From positions 1 through 12,797 of the forward strand of contig JAEZZZ010000063.1 of NCBI GenBank assembly GCA_023418255.1: a DNA stretch of 12,797 nucleotides, given 5' to 3'. The stretch comes from Bacteroidota bacterium. GTDB lineage: Bacteria; Bacteroidota; Bacteroidia; Bacteroidales; Dysgonomonadaceae. Every line of letters begins with the position of its first letter. Within the stretch, counting starts at the first letter, position 1. The notes under the pieces were generated by a model. That model had not been told where the DNA came from and searched no databases. It worked only from the letters and a program-made list of their open reading frames with translations. Position numbers and translations under genes: made by a program. Of this stretch, positions 1 through 6,307 are shown in pieces.

Positions 1-1
1 A

Positions 2-121
2 AGTTATTTGAATGAATTCTGCTATAAGTTCAACAGAAGATATTTTGGCGAACAAAGGTTCGATCGATTGATGACAGCATCTGTTAGTTACAAAAATCAG
101 TTTAGGTACAACATTGAGTAA
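2..121 (+). mobile_element. 3' end of an IS1595-family (ISXO2-like) transposase gene, partial
   Basis: The reading frame is open from the window edge to a TAA at 119-121 and encodes the last 39 residues of a protein. It starts SYLNEFCYKFNRRYFGE and continues with a short basic/aromatic tail. The YLNEF(x)FNRR block is the C-terminal signature I know from the ISXO2-like DDE domain of IS1595-family transposases. The rest of the gene and the element's left end lie outside the window. Only 18 bp separate its stop from the kal start codon, and I see no clear terminal inverted repeat there, so the right boundary of the element is unresolved. Family call by eye; fairly confident. Confidence 0.75.
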
Positions 122-139
122 TCATAATATTTTATCACT

Positions 140-541
140 ATGCAAAAATCGATGATTAGAGTACGCATGAGCATGCACGACGCCCATTATGGGGGAAATC
201 TTGTGGACGGAGCAAAGATGCTTCAACTGTTTGGCGATGTGGCCACCGAGCTGCTGATTGCCAATGATGGCGATGAAGGCTTGTTTGTAGGATACGATAA
301 TGTAGAATTTCTCGCTCCTGTTTATGCCGGAGATTTTATTGAAGCCACCGGCGAGATAACCAAAGTAGGCAATTCTTCGCGCCGCATGACGTTTGAAGCG
401 AAGAAAGTGATTCGCCCACGCATCGACATTTCCCCATCTGCCGCCGATGTGCTTGACAAACCAATTGTTGTTTGCAGAGCCAGTGGTACATGTGTCGTTC
501 CCAAAGCTTGCCAACGAAAAAAAAAATTGATAGAAAATTGA
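140..541 (+). CDS. kal: 3-aminobutyryl-CoA ammonia-lyase (Kal), lysine fermentation
   Basis: This 133-residue cytoplasmic protein resembles hotdog-fold 3-aminobutyryl-CoA ammonia-lyase, which removes ammonia from L-3-aminobutyryl-CoA to give crotonyl-CoA in the lysine-to-acetate/butyrate pathway. The recognisable stretches are [18 protein letters not shown] near the start, [18 protein letters not shown] in the middle and [18 protein letters not shown] after it. Length matches the family, about 130 residues. The ATG at 140 is chosen because the conserved N-terminus begins there. kce follows after 70 bp in the same direction and catalyses the preceding step, which supports the call. The C-terminus is encoded by an A10 run (517-526, residues Lys-Lys-Lys) prone to length change. 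Upstream space is only 18 bp after a transposase gene, so a native promoter cannot be seen. Confidence 0.9.
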   Translation: MQKSMIRVRMSMHDAHYGGNLVDGAKMLQLFGDVATELLIANDGDEGLFVGYDNVEFLAPVYAGDFIEATGEITKVGNSSRRMTFEAKKVIRPRIDISPSAADVLDKPIVVCRASGTCVVPKACQRKKKLIEN

Positions 542-611
542 ATTTCAAAGAGAACTTTTTTTGTAGTATTAATAAAATATATATCTCGTAACCTATATAA
601 AAAAAATTAAA

Positions 612-1427
612 ATGGAAAAACTCATTATTACTGCCGCTATTTGCGGCGCAGAAGTGACAAAAGAACAAAATCCCGCCGTACCTTATACGCCCGAAGAAAT
701 TGTTCGCGAAGCGAAATCAGCCGTCGATGCCGGTGCTGCCATCGTGCACGTCCATGTTCGCGAAGACGATGGCACGCCCACACAAAGCAAGGAGCGATAT
801 AAAGTGTGTATGGACGCGATAAAGGAAGCATGCCCGGATGTAATCTTAATTCCCTCAACAGGCGGAGCTGTAGGAATGACCGCCGAAGAACGATTACAAC
901 CCACCGAACTGTTCCCCGAAATGGCCACGCTTGATTGTGGAACCTGTAACTTTGGCGACGAAGTGTTTGAAAACACCCTTCCCATGATGCGCGCTTTTGG
1001 AAAAAGAATGATTGAAAACAAGATTAAACCGGAATATGAGTGTTTTGAGATGGGACACATCGACACCATTTTGCGCATGGCCGCTAAAGGCGAAGTACCC
1101 GGCGCGCCTATGCAGTTCAACTTTGTGTTGGGAGTTCCCGGATGCGCGGCTGCCAACGTAAACAATCTTTGCTGGATGGTTAACAGCATACCTCCCGGCT
1201 CCACTTGGACTGCCACAGGCATTGGGCGCCACGCTTTTACGCTCGCGGCACCCACCATCGTGATGGGCGGACACGTACGCGTAGGTTTTGAAGACAACCT
1301 CTACCTCTCACGCGGCGTACTGGCAAAATCAAACGGCGAGCTGGTGGATAAGGTGGTGCAAATGGCAAAACTTCTCGGCAGAGAAGTGGCAACATCAGCC
1401 GAAGCAAGAGAAATATTGAATTTGTGA
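612..1427 (+). CDS. kce: 3-keto-5-aminohexanoate cleavage enzyme (Kce), BKACE family
   Basis: This 271-residue cytoplasmic TIM-barrel enzyme of the beta-keto acid cleavage (BKACE) family condenses 3-keto-5-aminohexanoate with acetyl-CoA to yield acetoacetate and 3-aminobutyryl-CoA, the substrate of Kal. The N-terminus MEKLIITAAICGAEVTK and the metal-binding HVHVR (His46, His48) are typical. Glu14, Ser82 (in IPSTGG), and Arg223, Glu227 and Asp228 in GHVRVGFEDN correspond to the Zn ligands and catalytic residues described for the Cloacimonas enzyme (its numbering is about 3 higher at the C-terminus). Length fits the family (about 270-276). The ATG at 612 follows an A-rich leader, as is usual in Bacteroidetes. 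It forms a kal-kce pair; kdd, kamA, kamD and kamE, usually nearby, are not in the window. Confidence 0.95.
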   Translation: MEKLIITAAICGAEVTKEQNPAVPYTPEEIVREAKSAVDAGAAIVHVHVREDDGTPTQSKERYKVCMDAIKEACPDVILIPSTGGAVGMTAEERLQPTELFPEMATLDCGTCNFGDEVFENTLPMMRAFGKRMIENKIKPEYECFEMGHIDTILRMAAKGEVPGAPMQFNFVLGVPGCAAANVNNLCWMVNSIPPGSTWTATGIGRHAFTLAAPTIVMGGHVRVGFEDNLYLSRGVLAKSNGELVDKVVQMAKLLGREVATSAEAREILNL

Positions 1428-1457
1428 CAGGATAATAACCTTAATGACATATTAACA

Positions 1458-2147
1458 ATGAAAGAGAAGCTTTCATTTATATTATTGACTTTTCTTGTTG
1501 TATCTTGTATTGACAATAACTCTTTTGATGTGCAGCCAAATCAAAACGATTAAAAAACAACCAAACCGGGAATCACAACCGTTCGCGTTTTGGCTAAGAT
1601 CTTCTTCAAACACAACTAGAAACAATGATTCTGAAATTAGTTTTTTAATTAAATCTGAGCAAGAAAAGTTCAGTGATAGGTTTGGATATATAAAGAGTCG
1701 ATCCTTAGAAATTCACATTTAGGTTAGGAAATATTGAAACACGAATGGATTCATGTTTTTCAAAAGGCACACCATAATTTAACCAAGTTTGGTGATAACA
1801 AGGAAATCATGGAGTTTGAATTGGCTCTTATTCAAAATATTCTAAAAATTATTGAGCTTGAAGGTGACTTTGAAAGAGACCTTTATTATACCGATTGGGC
1901 TTGTTACTAAGGGAAAAAAGCAGAATTCAAGAATGAATATCAAGCCTGGCTAATGGAGTTGACGCAGAACGGCACCACATACCCAAGCACTATTGACAAC
2001 GACAAGTTTCAGTACTTCTCTAAAATTTTTGGAGAAGTTAATTCCGGTTACAGCACAAAAAATGGCTATATTTATGGGGTAGAGTCCTACAAGCCTTCTG
2101 CAATGCAAGCGCTATTTAAACAATCAAAAAAACAATGTAACAAATAA
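1458..2147 (+). pseudogene. Decayed lipoprotein gene with an HEXXH metallopeptidase-like motif
   Basis: A start codon at 1458 opens a lipoprotein signal peptide (MKEKLSFILLTFLVVSC, Cys17 as lipobox cysteine) that stops at 1551-1553. Between 1555 and 1722 the coding sense seems to continue in another frame, ending in a TAG. In the original frame, after a TAG at 1725-1727, a long open stretch begins EILKHEWIHVFQKAHHN, where HEWIH matches the HEXXH zinc-binding motif, and a downstream Glu-rich stretch (MEFELALIQNIL) follows. This frame is broken by one TAA at 1908-1910 and then continues without a shift to 2147 (GKKAEFKNEYQAWLMELTQN...). I read it as one secreted zinc-peptidase-like protein of about 225 residues, inactivated by at least three lesions. 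I recall similar Bacteroidetes lipoproteins but no function for them. No GC or context clue to its role. Confidence 0.6.
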
Positions 2148-2161
2148 AAAAACGACTTATT

Positions 2162-2332
2162 ATGAATCCGATAAAATTTATTCTACTTATCGCTCTTCTA
2201 TTGAGTGCCGGATCTCTTAACGCACAAAGGAAAAAAAAGCTAAAAGAGATAAAAGGCACAAAGAAACCTTTATTATGGAAATTAAGTCCTCAGGATATTA
2301 TGCAATATACAAAAATAAGAATAATTAGCTAA
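2162..2332 (+). pseudogene. Small secreted-protein gene, probably frameshifted at an A8 run
   Basis: An ATG at 2162 opens a Sec signal peptide (MNPIKFILLIALLLSAGSLN, cleavage likely after Ala21), followed by a lysine-rich stretch; the frame runs to a TAA at 2330-2332 (56 codons). The C-terminal half looks random in this frame. In the +1-related frame the same DNA reads ETFIMEIKSSGYYAIYKNKN and stops at 2326-2328, a far more protein-like ending. One extra A in the A8 run at 2231-2238 would join the signal peptide to that ending. The natural reading is a frameshift, or a gene read through slippage on the A run. It starts 14 bp after the decayed lipoprotein gene and was probably its operon partner. 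Function unknown; a short internal deletion is also possible. Confidence 0.5.
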
Positions 2333-2386
2333 TCATCAATAGGATATATTTATAAAAAAGCAGATCATTTTGTATGCCATTTTTGT

Positions 2387-2887
2387 TTAATATTCAATTG
2401 ACTGCACCTCCATAGTACGCATTCCTTTGGGTGTTTTCAAAGTTACAATATCGTCTATTTTTTTGGTTAAAAGCACTTTCGCCAATGGCGACAAAAATGA
2501 TATTTTGTTTTCAGCGATATTTGCCTCGTCCACACCTACAATTTGATATTGGCAAGTGCTCTTTTCCTCTTTTTTATACAATGTCACTTTCGCACCAAAC
2601 AACACGGTGTCCTTTGCCTGATGTGAAACATCTACGACCTGAGCAGAATGAATACGCTCTTCGAGCAAATTGAGGTTGGCATTGATGTAATTTATCTGCA
2701 CCCGATGGTCTTTATCCTCTTGCTCAATCAATGCTTCGCGTTGTTCCAGCCATTCCTCCCGCTCGATGTGTAATGCCTTCAGACCGGCAGGTGTCACATA
2801 GTTGGTGACTCCATCCGGCAAATAAGCTCGCGGCGCGACAATAGGAACATCTTCTTGATCTCCTTCTTTAACAAATCCTCTGCTCAT
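2387..2887 (-). CDS. GreA/GreB-family transcription elongation factor
   Basis: This 166-residue cytoplasmic protein has the two-part layout of Gre factors. Residues about 30-90 form a charged helical segment (VTPAGLKALHIEREEWLEQR through LNLLEERIHSAQVVD) expected to fold as the antiparallel coiled coil that enters the RNA polymerase secondary channel. Residues about 96-166 form the FKBP-like C-terminal domain (FGAKVTLYKKEE, ISFLSPLAKVLLTKKIDD). The family stimulates cleavage of backtracked transcripts. The extended N-terminus MSRGFVKEGDQEDVPIVAPR is more GreB-like than GreA-like, so I leave the symbol open. Acidic residues near the helical tip (Glu56, Asp58, Asp60) could fill the catalytic role, but this is inference. 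The start at 2887 precedes a typical N-terminus. It lies downstream of tRNA-Arg on the same strand; no clear promoter of its own was seen. Confidence 0.88.
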   Translation of the reverse strand: MSRGFVKEGDQEDVPIVAPRAYLPDGVTNYVTPAGLKALHIEREEWLEQREALIEQEDKDHRVQINYINANLNLLEERIHSAQVVDVSHQAKDTVLFGAKVTLYKKEEKSTCQYQIVGVDEANIAENKISFLSPLAKVLLTKKIDDIVTLKTPKGMRTMEVQSIEY

Positions 2888-3021
2888 CTGGAAAAAATTT
2901 ATAGATTAAAACTAAATTAAAAAACTGATTGATGAATAAACCTTTCCATCATTCTGCTGCCTGAGGCAACACACATTAGCGACAATATGAAGATAGCTCT
3001 GTTGTAACCAAATATTAAATG

Positions 3022-3093
3022 TAGCTCAGCCGGGAATCGAACCCGGATCAAAAGTTTAGGAAACTTCTATTCTATCCATTGAACTACCGAGCC
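3022..3093 (-). tRNA. tRNA-Arg, anticodon CCU
   Basis: Read on the minus strand, this 72-nt sequence folds as a complete cloverleaf. The 7-bp acceptor pairs GGCTCGG with CTGAGCT (two G-U pairs), the D arm is GTTC-AATGGATA-GAAT, the anticodon arm is GAAGT-TTCCTAA-ACTTT, the variable loop has 4 nt, and the T arm is CCGGG-TTCGATT-CCCGG. The loop TTCCTAA gives anticodon CCU, which reads AGG (Arg). The discriminator base is A and the 3' CCA is not encoded. A well-formed Bacteroidetes promoter sits just upstream at 3104-3134. Confidence 0.95.
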
Positions 3094-3103
3094 AAAATAT
3101 GCA

Positions 3104-3134
3104 CAAAAATAATACATTTGTCGTGAATTACAAA
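3104..3134 (-). promoter_or_regulatory. Bacteroidetes sigma-ABfr-type promoter for tRNA-Arg
   Basis: On the minus strand a TTTG (complement of 3131-3134) is followed by 19 nt and then TATTTTTG (complement of 3104-3111), matching TTTG-N19-TAnnTTTG. The -7 box lies 10 bp before the tRNA's first base. A perfect TACATTTG (3113-3120) on the plus strand overlaps it and might serve the divergent flavodoxin gene, but no plus-strand TTTG is at the right distance, so that is weak. Confidence 0.7.
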
Positions 3135-3236
3135 AAAACCACGCATACAACATTTTATACCATAGAAACAAACAATTTTTAAATTTAACTGTTTATAAAA
3201 AGAGATAAACAATTAATAATTAAAAATCATACAACA

Positions 3237-3737
3237 ATGAACAAGATTGCAATTCTTTACGGCTCTTCGGGCGGAAACACAGAATCAGTGGCAAAGAGAG
3301 TACAAGATCTATTTGAAGGAAAAGCTGACATATTTAATGTGGACAGTGTAAGCATCGCTGATATTGAGGCTTACCCATACCTTATACTGGGCACTTCTAC
3401 CACAGGCGTAGGTGACCTACAAGACGACTGGGACGGATTTTTGCCGTCGTTCGCGAAAATGGATTTATCAAACAAAACCATTGCCATGTTCGGATTGGGC
3501 GATAGCGCTTCATTCTCTGATAGTTTTGTTGGTTCTCTTCGCGTAATTTACGATGAGATTCATGACAAAACAAAAATTGTAGGACAAGTACCTGATGAAG
3601 GCTATACATACGACGATTCGGAATCTGTAATAGATGGATTATGGGTGGGATTGCCTCTGGATGAGGACAACGAAGACGATATGACGGATGAGCGTTTGGC
3701 ATCCTGGGTAGCAAATCTAAAAAAAGAGTTTGTATAA
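3237..3737 (+). CDS. Flavodoxin, long-chain type
   Basis: This 166-residue acidic cytoplasmic protein is a flavodoxin, a soluble FMN carrier of low-potential electrons that can substitute for ferredoxin. The FMN phosphate loop is at residues 9-17 (GSSGGNTES) after the first beta strand (MNKIAILY). The loop TSTTGVGDLQDDWDGF around residues 53-68 carries the aromatic residue that usually stacks on the flavin. GLGDSASFSDSFVGSL near residue 86 corresponds to the conserved GLGDxxxYxDxF region. The length and the extra loop before the last helix fit the long-chain class. It is transcribed alone, with a 143-bp gap to the divergent tRNA gene and a strong terminator 65 bp after its stop. FldA is the usual name, but I cannot tell paralogues apart here. 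Confidence 0.93.
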   Translation: MNKIAILYGSSGGNTESVAKRVQDLFEGKADIFNVDSVSIADIEAYPYLILGTSTTGVGDLQDDWDGFLPSFAKMDLSNKTIAMFGLGDSASFSDSFVGSLRVIYDEIHDKTKIVGQVPDEGYTYDDSESVIDGLWVGLPLDEDNEDDMTDERLASWVANLKKEFV

Positions 3738-3801
3738 GCCCGGATAAGAGATTGACTAAACGGCGGCATGCGTTTTCACGATATCATGCCCGTAAAAGAA
3801 C

Positions 3802-3837
3802 AAAGCCTTTGGCAATTGTCAAAGGCTTTTATTTTTT
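3802..3837. terminator. Intrinsic terminator between convergent flavodoxin and gnd genes
   Basis: A perfect 10-bp stem pairs AAAGCCTTTG (3802-3811) with CAAAGGCTTT (3820-3829), and the 8-nt loop can pair further around AATT. On the plus strand it is followed by a T-rich tract (3827-3837), so it should end flavodoxin transcription. It lies 65 bp past flavodoxin and 23 bp past the gnd stop. On the minus strand the T tract is poorer, so it may stop gnd less well. Confidence 0.9.
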
Positions 3838-3859
3838 GTATGTCGCGGGCTTCTTCGGT

Positions 3860-5314
3860 CTATACTTTATATGTCGTTGAAGTGGTATTGCCGCCTTCAC
3901 CTGTCCAATCGGTGTGGAAAAACTCTCCTCTCGGTTTGTCGATACGCTCATATTGATGTGCGCCAAAATAGTCGCGTTGTGCTTGCAAAAGATTTGCCGG
4001 CATACGCTCTGTGCGGAATCCATCAAAATATGCCAGAGCCGATGAAAGAGCCGGGACAGGAATACCATTCTCGATAGCCGCGGCACACACTCGACGCCAA
4101 CTTATTTGTGCAGTTTCAACGGCTTCTCTAAAGAATGAATCCAACAATAAGTTTTCTAACTCCGGATTTTTATCAAAAGCCTTTTTTATCTCTTCCAAAA
4201 ATGCCGAACGAATGATGCAGCCCTCACGCCAAACAAGAGCAATATCGCCATAATTGAGGTTCCAACCATACTCTTTGGCGGCTTGAATCATCACATCGTA
4301 TCCTTGCGCATACGAAACAATTTTGGAAGCATACAATGCCATTTCTAAATCATGAATAAACTGCTCTTTATCACCTTTAAAATTGGGCGCGGGCGATGAA
4401 ATAAGCCTCGATGCTTTTACACGCAAATCTTTTTGTGCAGAGAGACAACGCGAGAAAACGGATTCGCCAATCAACGTGAGTGGAACACCTACATCAAGCG
4501 CGGAAACAACGGTCCATTTTCCGGTTCCTTTCTGCCCTGCCGTATCCAATATTTTATCTATCAACGGTAAACCGTCTTTGTCTTTATAGGCAAGTATATT
4601 TGCTGTTATCTCAATAAGATATGAGTTGAGTCGCCCTTGATTCCATTTGGAAAAAACGTGATGTTGCTCTTGTGCCGACATATTCAGCAACGATTTCATC
4701 AAATGATAGGCTTCTCCAATAATTTGAATATCGCCATATTCAATACCGTTGTGCACCATTTTCACAAAATGCCCGGCTCCATTCTCTCCTACCCACTGGC
4801 AGCAAGGTGTTCCGTTTTCTACTTTTGCCGCGATGGATTGAAATATCTCTTTTACCAATGGCCACGCCTCAGGTGAGCCACCGGGCATCATCGAAGGACC
4901 GTGCAACGCTCCCTCCTCGCCTCCTGAAACTCCCGAACCAACATAGAGCAATCCTTTGCTCTCGACAAGTTGGGTTCGCCGCATTGTATCAATAAAATAG
5001 CTGTTGCCTCCATCAATAATTATATCCCCTTTGTCTAACAATGGAATAAGTTTTTCTATAAATGAATCCACCGGATTTCCGGCTTTAACAAGAAGAATGA
5101 TTTTTCGGGGTCTTTCTAATGATGCAACAAACTCTTCCAGTGAGTGGGTACCAACAATATTTTTTCCTGCACCCCGTCCGTGAATAAAAGCATCCACCCT
5201 AGAGAGAGTACGATTATATACGGCTACGGAATAGCCTTTGTTTTCTATATTGAGAACTAAGTTTTCGCCCATCACCGCCAATCCGATGAGCCCAATATCC
5301 GCTAATTTTTTCAT
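3860..5314 (-). CDS. gnd: 6-phosphogluconate dehydrogenase, decarboxylating
   Basis: This 484-residue cytoplasmic enzyme converts 6-phosphogluconate and NADP+ to ribulose 5-phosphate, CO2 and NADPH in the oxidative pentose phosphate pathway. The N-terminal Rossmann domain has GLIGLAVMGENL (residues 8-19) and NRT (34-36) for the cofactor phosphate. IIDGGNSYFIDT follows at 99-110, and SGVSGGEEGALHGPSMMPGG at 127-146. Catalytic Lys185 and Glu192 are in GHFVKMVHNGIEYGD, and the signature ILDTAGQKGTGKW is at 255-267. The C-terminal RGEFFHTDWTG supplies the substrate arm of the dimer. Length is in the usual 468-484 range. It appears monocistronic, whereas many Bacteroidetes have gnd-zwf-pgl together; zwf and pgl are not adjacent here. 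A likely promoter lies at 5329-5358. Confidence 0.97.
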   Translation of the reverse strand: MKKLADIGLIGLAVMGENLVLNIENKGYSVAVYNRTLSRVDAFIHGRGAGKNIVGTHSLEEFVASLERPRKIILLVKAGNPVDSFIEKLIPLLDKGDIIIDGGNSYFIDTMRRTQLVESKGLLYVGSGVSGGEEGALHGPSMMPGGSPEAWPLVKEIFQSIAAKVENGTPCCQWVGENGAGHFVKMVHNGIEYGDIQIIGEAYHLMKSLLNMSAQEQHHVFSKWNQGRLNSYLIEITANILAYKDKDGLPLIDKILDTAGQKGTGKWTVVSALDVGVPLTLIGESVFSRCLSAQKDLRVKASRLISSPAPNFKGDKEQFIHDLEMALYASKIVSYAQGYDVMIQAAKEYGWNLNYGDIALVWREGCIIRSAFLEEIKKAFDKNPELENLLLDSFFREAVETAQISWRRVCAAAIENGIPVPALSSALAYFDGFRTERMPANLLQAQRDYFGAHQYERIDKPRGEFFHTDWTGEGGNTTSTTYKV

Positions 5315-5328
5315 TGTTTTGTAAATAT

Positions 5329-5358
5329 TAAAACTATATTGTTAAAACAATACACAAA
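5329..5358 (-). promoter_or_regulatory. Probable gnd promoter
   Basis: On the minus strand, TTTG (complement of 5355-5358), an 18-nt spacer and TAGTTTTA (complement of 5329-5336) fit the Bacteroidetes consensus with one mismatch in the -7 box. Transcription would begin about 10 nt before the gnd ATG, giving a very short leader. Called by eye only. Confidence 0.4.
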
Positions 5359-5430
5359 ACAAGATGTTCATAAAAATGAAACATTACCAGGCAATATTAA
5401 CACATGGGAGTAGTAAATTATAATTGACAT

Positions 5431-5472
5431 AAAAAATCCGCTGCAAAACAAGTGCTTAGCAACGGACTTTTT
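5431..5472 (-). terminator. Minus-strand intrinsic terminator
   Basis: On the minus strand, a 14-base arm (complement of 5459-5472) pairs completely with the complement of 5431-5444, using two G-U wobbles, with a 14-nt loop between; the 3' arm ends in six U. On the plus strand the two wobbles become A-C and C-A mismatches, so the hairpin is built for minus-strand RNA. It can end the peptide-export operon, the candidate RNA below, or both. Confidence 0.7.
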
Positions 5473-5648
5473 ACATTTACATTAAAATTTTAATTTTAGG
5501 AATGTTTCAAAGTGATTCGAGCGTGATTCCTATAACGCAAAATAATCATTGACAATCAACTTTCTATTCTGTGAAATTTAAGTATACCCACGATTTATAC
5601 CACAAAATTTTCGCATCGTTTTGCTATGGTTTTCTTTGTCGTGAAATA
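5431..5648 (-). ncRNA. Candidate untranslated RNA of about 220 nt
   Basis: A consensus promoter at 5654-5683 and a strand-specific terminator at 5431-5472 frame about 220 nt with no sensible coding frame. The stretch between can form several local hairpins, for example CAAAA/TTTTG extended by ACCA/TGGT near its 5' end. The gnd gene appears to have its own promoter downstream of the terminator, so this transcript need not be its leader. A 6S-like RNA is one possibility given size, but I do not see the long closing stem expected. Alternatives are a gnd leader with attenuation or a fortuitous promoter. Confidence 0.35.
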
Positions 5649-5653
5649 CTTGG

Positions 5654-5683
5654 CAAAGGTAATTTTTTTTAAAAGAATACAAA
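5654..5683 (-). promoter_or_regulatory. Bacteroidetes-type promoter in the gnd / HlyD-like gap
   Basis: On the minus strand, TTTG (complement of 5680-5683), an 18-nt spacer and TACCTTTG (complement of 5654-5661) match TTTG-N18/19-TAnnTTTG with no mismatch. It points away from the HlyD-like gene that ends 15 bp upstream of it, so it starts a new transcript towards gnd. Confidence 0.55.
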
Positions 5684-5698
5684 CCAATTAGAGTAATA

Positions 5699-6244
5699 TT
5701 ATTTTACTTTCCCCACACCCCACCTCATCACACTCTGTTTTTCAAGTAAAATTTTGCCTTGTACAGTTACAGGCTTATCCAATAAAATGTCTTCAGATAT
5801 ATTATCTATCGGGATAAGTGTAGCCGATTGCCAAGCTTCTTGTCCGGAAAGTTGCACGTTTTCCGAGATTTCTCCAATTCGAAATCGGGAGGGCAACGGC
5901 ATATCTGACGATGAGCTAAGACTTACTTCCGTAAACTTAGCTCTGTTTTTCATAGCACTTTTGGGGATGCGAGTTGAATATTGCAGAGTTCCGTTATCGG
6001 ATTGTGTTACGGTTATTTCCACATCTATGCCGGGCTGATACGGGATAAAAGCCGATACGCCTACCAAAATCAATAGAGCTCCGCCTATTATCATTATTCC
6101 GTAATGTAACAATACAGGTGGCACCTGACCGATTATATTACGAACTTTTTCGCTACGCAATTCAAGCCCCACCAACCTCCCCGAAGGGGAGGCTTTTGCG
6201 ATAGTGGAGTTATTGGATGTTTTTTCAGTTATTTTATCATTCAT
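5699..6244 (-). CDS. Short HlyD-like membrane protein of a peptide exporter
   Basis: This 181-residue protein has a cytoplasmic tail (1-47), one membrane segment (about 48-68, YGIMIIGGALLILVGVSAFI) and a periplasmic part of about 110 residues. The stretch KVRNIIGQVPPVLLHYGI matches the N-terminus I know from Bacteroidetes HlyD-family proteins paired with C39 ABC exporters, and the last segment (VTVQGKILLEKQSVMRWG) resembles the end of that family's membrane-proximal domain. The long coiled coil and lipoyl/barrel parts of a full adaptor (usually about 400 residues) are absent, so it may be a reduced adaptor or an internally deleted one. It is the last gene of the operon, 61 bp after the transporter. 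Residues 17-27 are encoded by a G/C-rich palindromic repeat (6164-6195). Confidence 0.6.
   Translation of the reverse strand: MNDKITEKTSNNSTIAKASPSGRLVGLELRSEKVRNIIGQVPPVLLHYGIMIIGGALLILVGVSAFIPYQPGIDVEITVTQSDNGTLQYSTRIPKSAMKNRAKFTEVSLSSSSDMPLPSRFRIGEISENVQLSGQEAWQSATLIPIDNISEDILLDKPVTVQGKILLEKQSVMRWGVGKVK
6164..6195. repeat. G/C-rich palindromic repeat, copy inside the HlyD-like gene
   Basis: The 32-bp segment begins AAGCCCC and ends GGGGAGGCTT, with a perfect 7-bp inverted repeat CCTCCCC-GAA-GGGGAGG at 6176-6192. It shares the AAG-CCCC ... GGGG-CTT layout with the copies at 6279-6307 and 8196-8258. It is read through by the gene, encoding residues 17-27 (KASPSGRLVGL) of the cytoplasmic tail. 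I recognise this as a Bacteroidetes interspersed repeat type; no function is known to me. Confidence 0.7.
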
Positions 6245-6278
6245 TCTTTATAGTATTATTTTTTCGTCATTCATCTCC

Positions 6279-6307
6279 AAGTCCCCCTTGGGGGATTTAG
6301 GGGGCTT
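6279..6307. repeat. G/C-rich palindromic repeat at the transporter stop codon
   Basis: The 29-bp element starts AAGTCCCCC and ends TTAGGGGGCTT, with a palindrome TCCCCCTTGGGGGA at 6282-6295. The transporter's TAA (complement of 6306-6308) overlaps its edge, so the hairpin begins at the stop codon and fills much of the 61-bp gap before the HlyD-like gene. In mRNA it could stabilise the upstream message or set expression ratios; that is inference. Confidence 0.75.

Larger units (their letters stand above)
5315..5698. other. Intergenic region between gnd and the HlyD-like gene
   Basis: This 384-bp AT-rich gap has no convincing coding frame. It holds the probable gnd promoter (5329-5358), a minus-strand terminator hairpin (5431-5472), a direct repeat GTGATTC at 5512-5518 and 5523-5529 (11-bp period), and a strong minus-strand promoter (5654-5683). 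The last three elements could bound an untranslated RNA. Confidence 0.7.

Noticed and set aside
517..526. Frameshift at the A10 run in kal
   Set aside because: It lies within the last codons of a full-length protein, so even a real shift would change only the tail; nothing shows one occurred.
648..652. Unusual ABC signature VSQGQ (residue numbers in the transporter) as evidence of a dead ATPase
   Set aside because: Walker A, Walker B and the His switch are all intact, and I recall SQGQ-type signatures in Bacteroidetes C39 exporters.
3768..3956. A small plus-strand open frame between flavodoxin and gnd
   Set aside because: It runs through the terminator hairpin and into the antisense of gnd, with no protein-like features.
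5431..5472. Reading the hairpin as a plus-strand terminator
   Set aside because: On the plus strand two pairs become A-C and C-A mismatches and there is no plus-strand gene just upstream.
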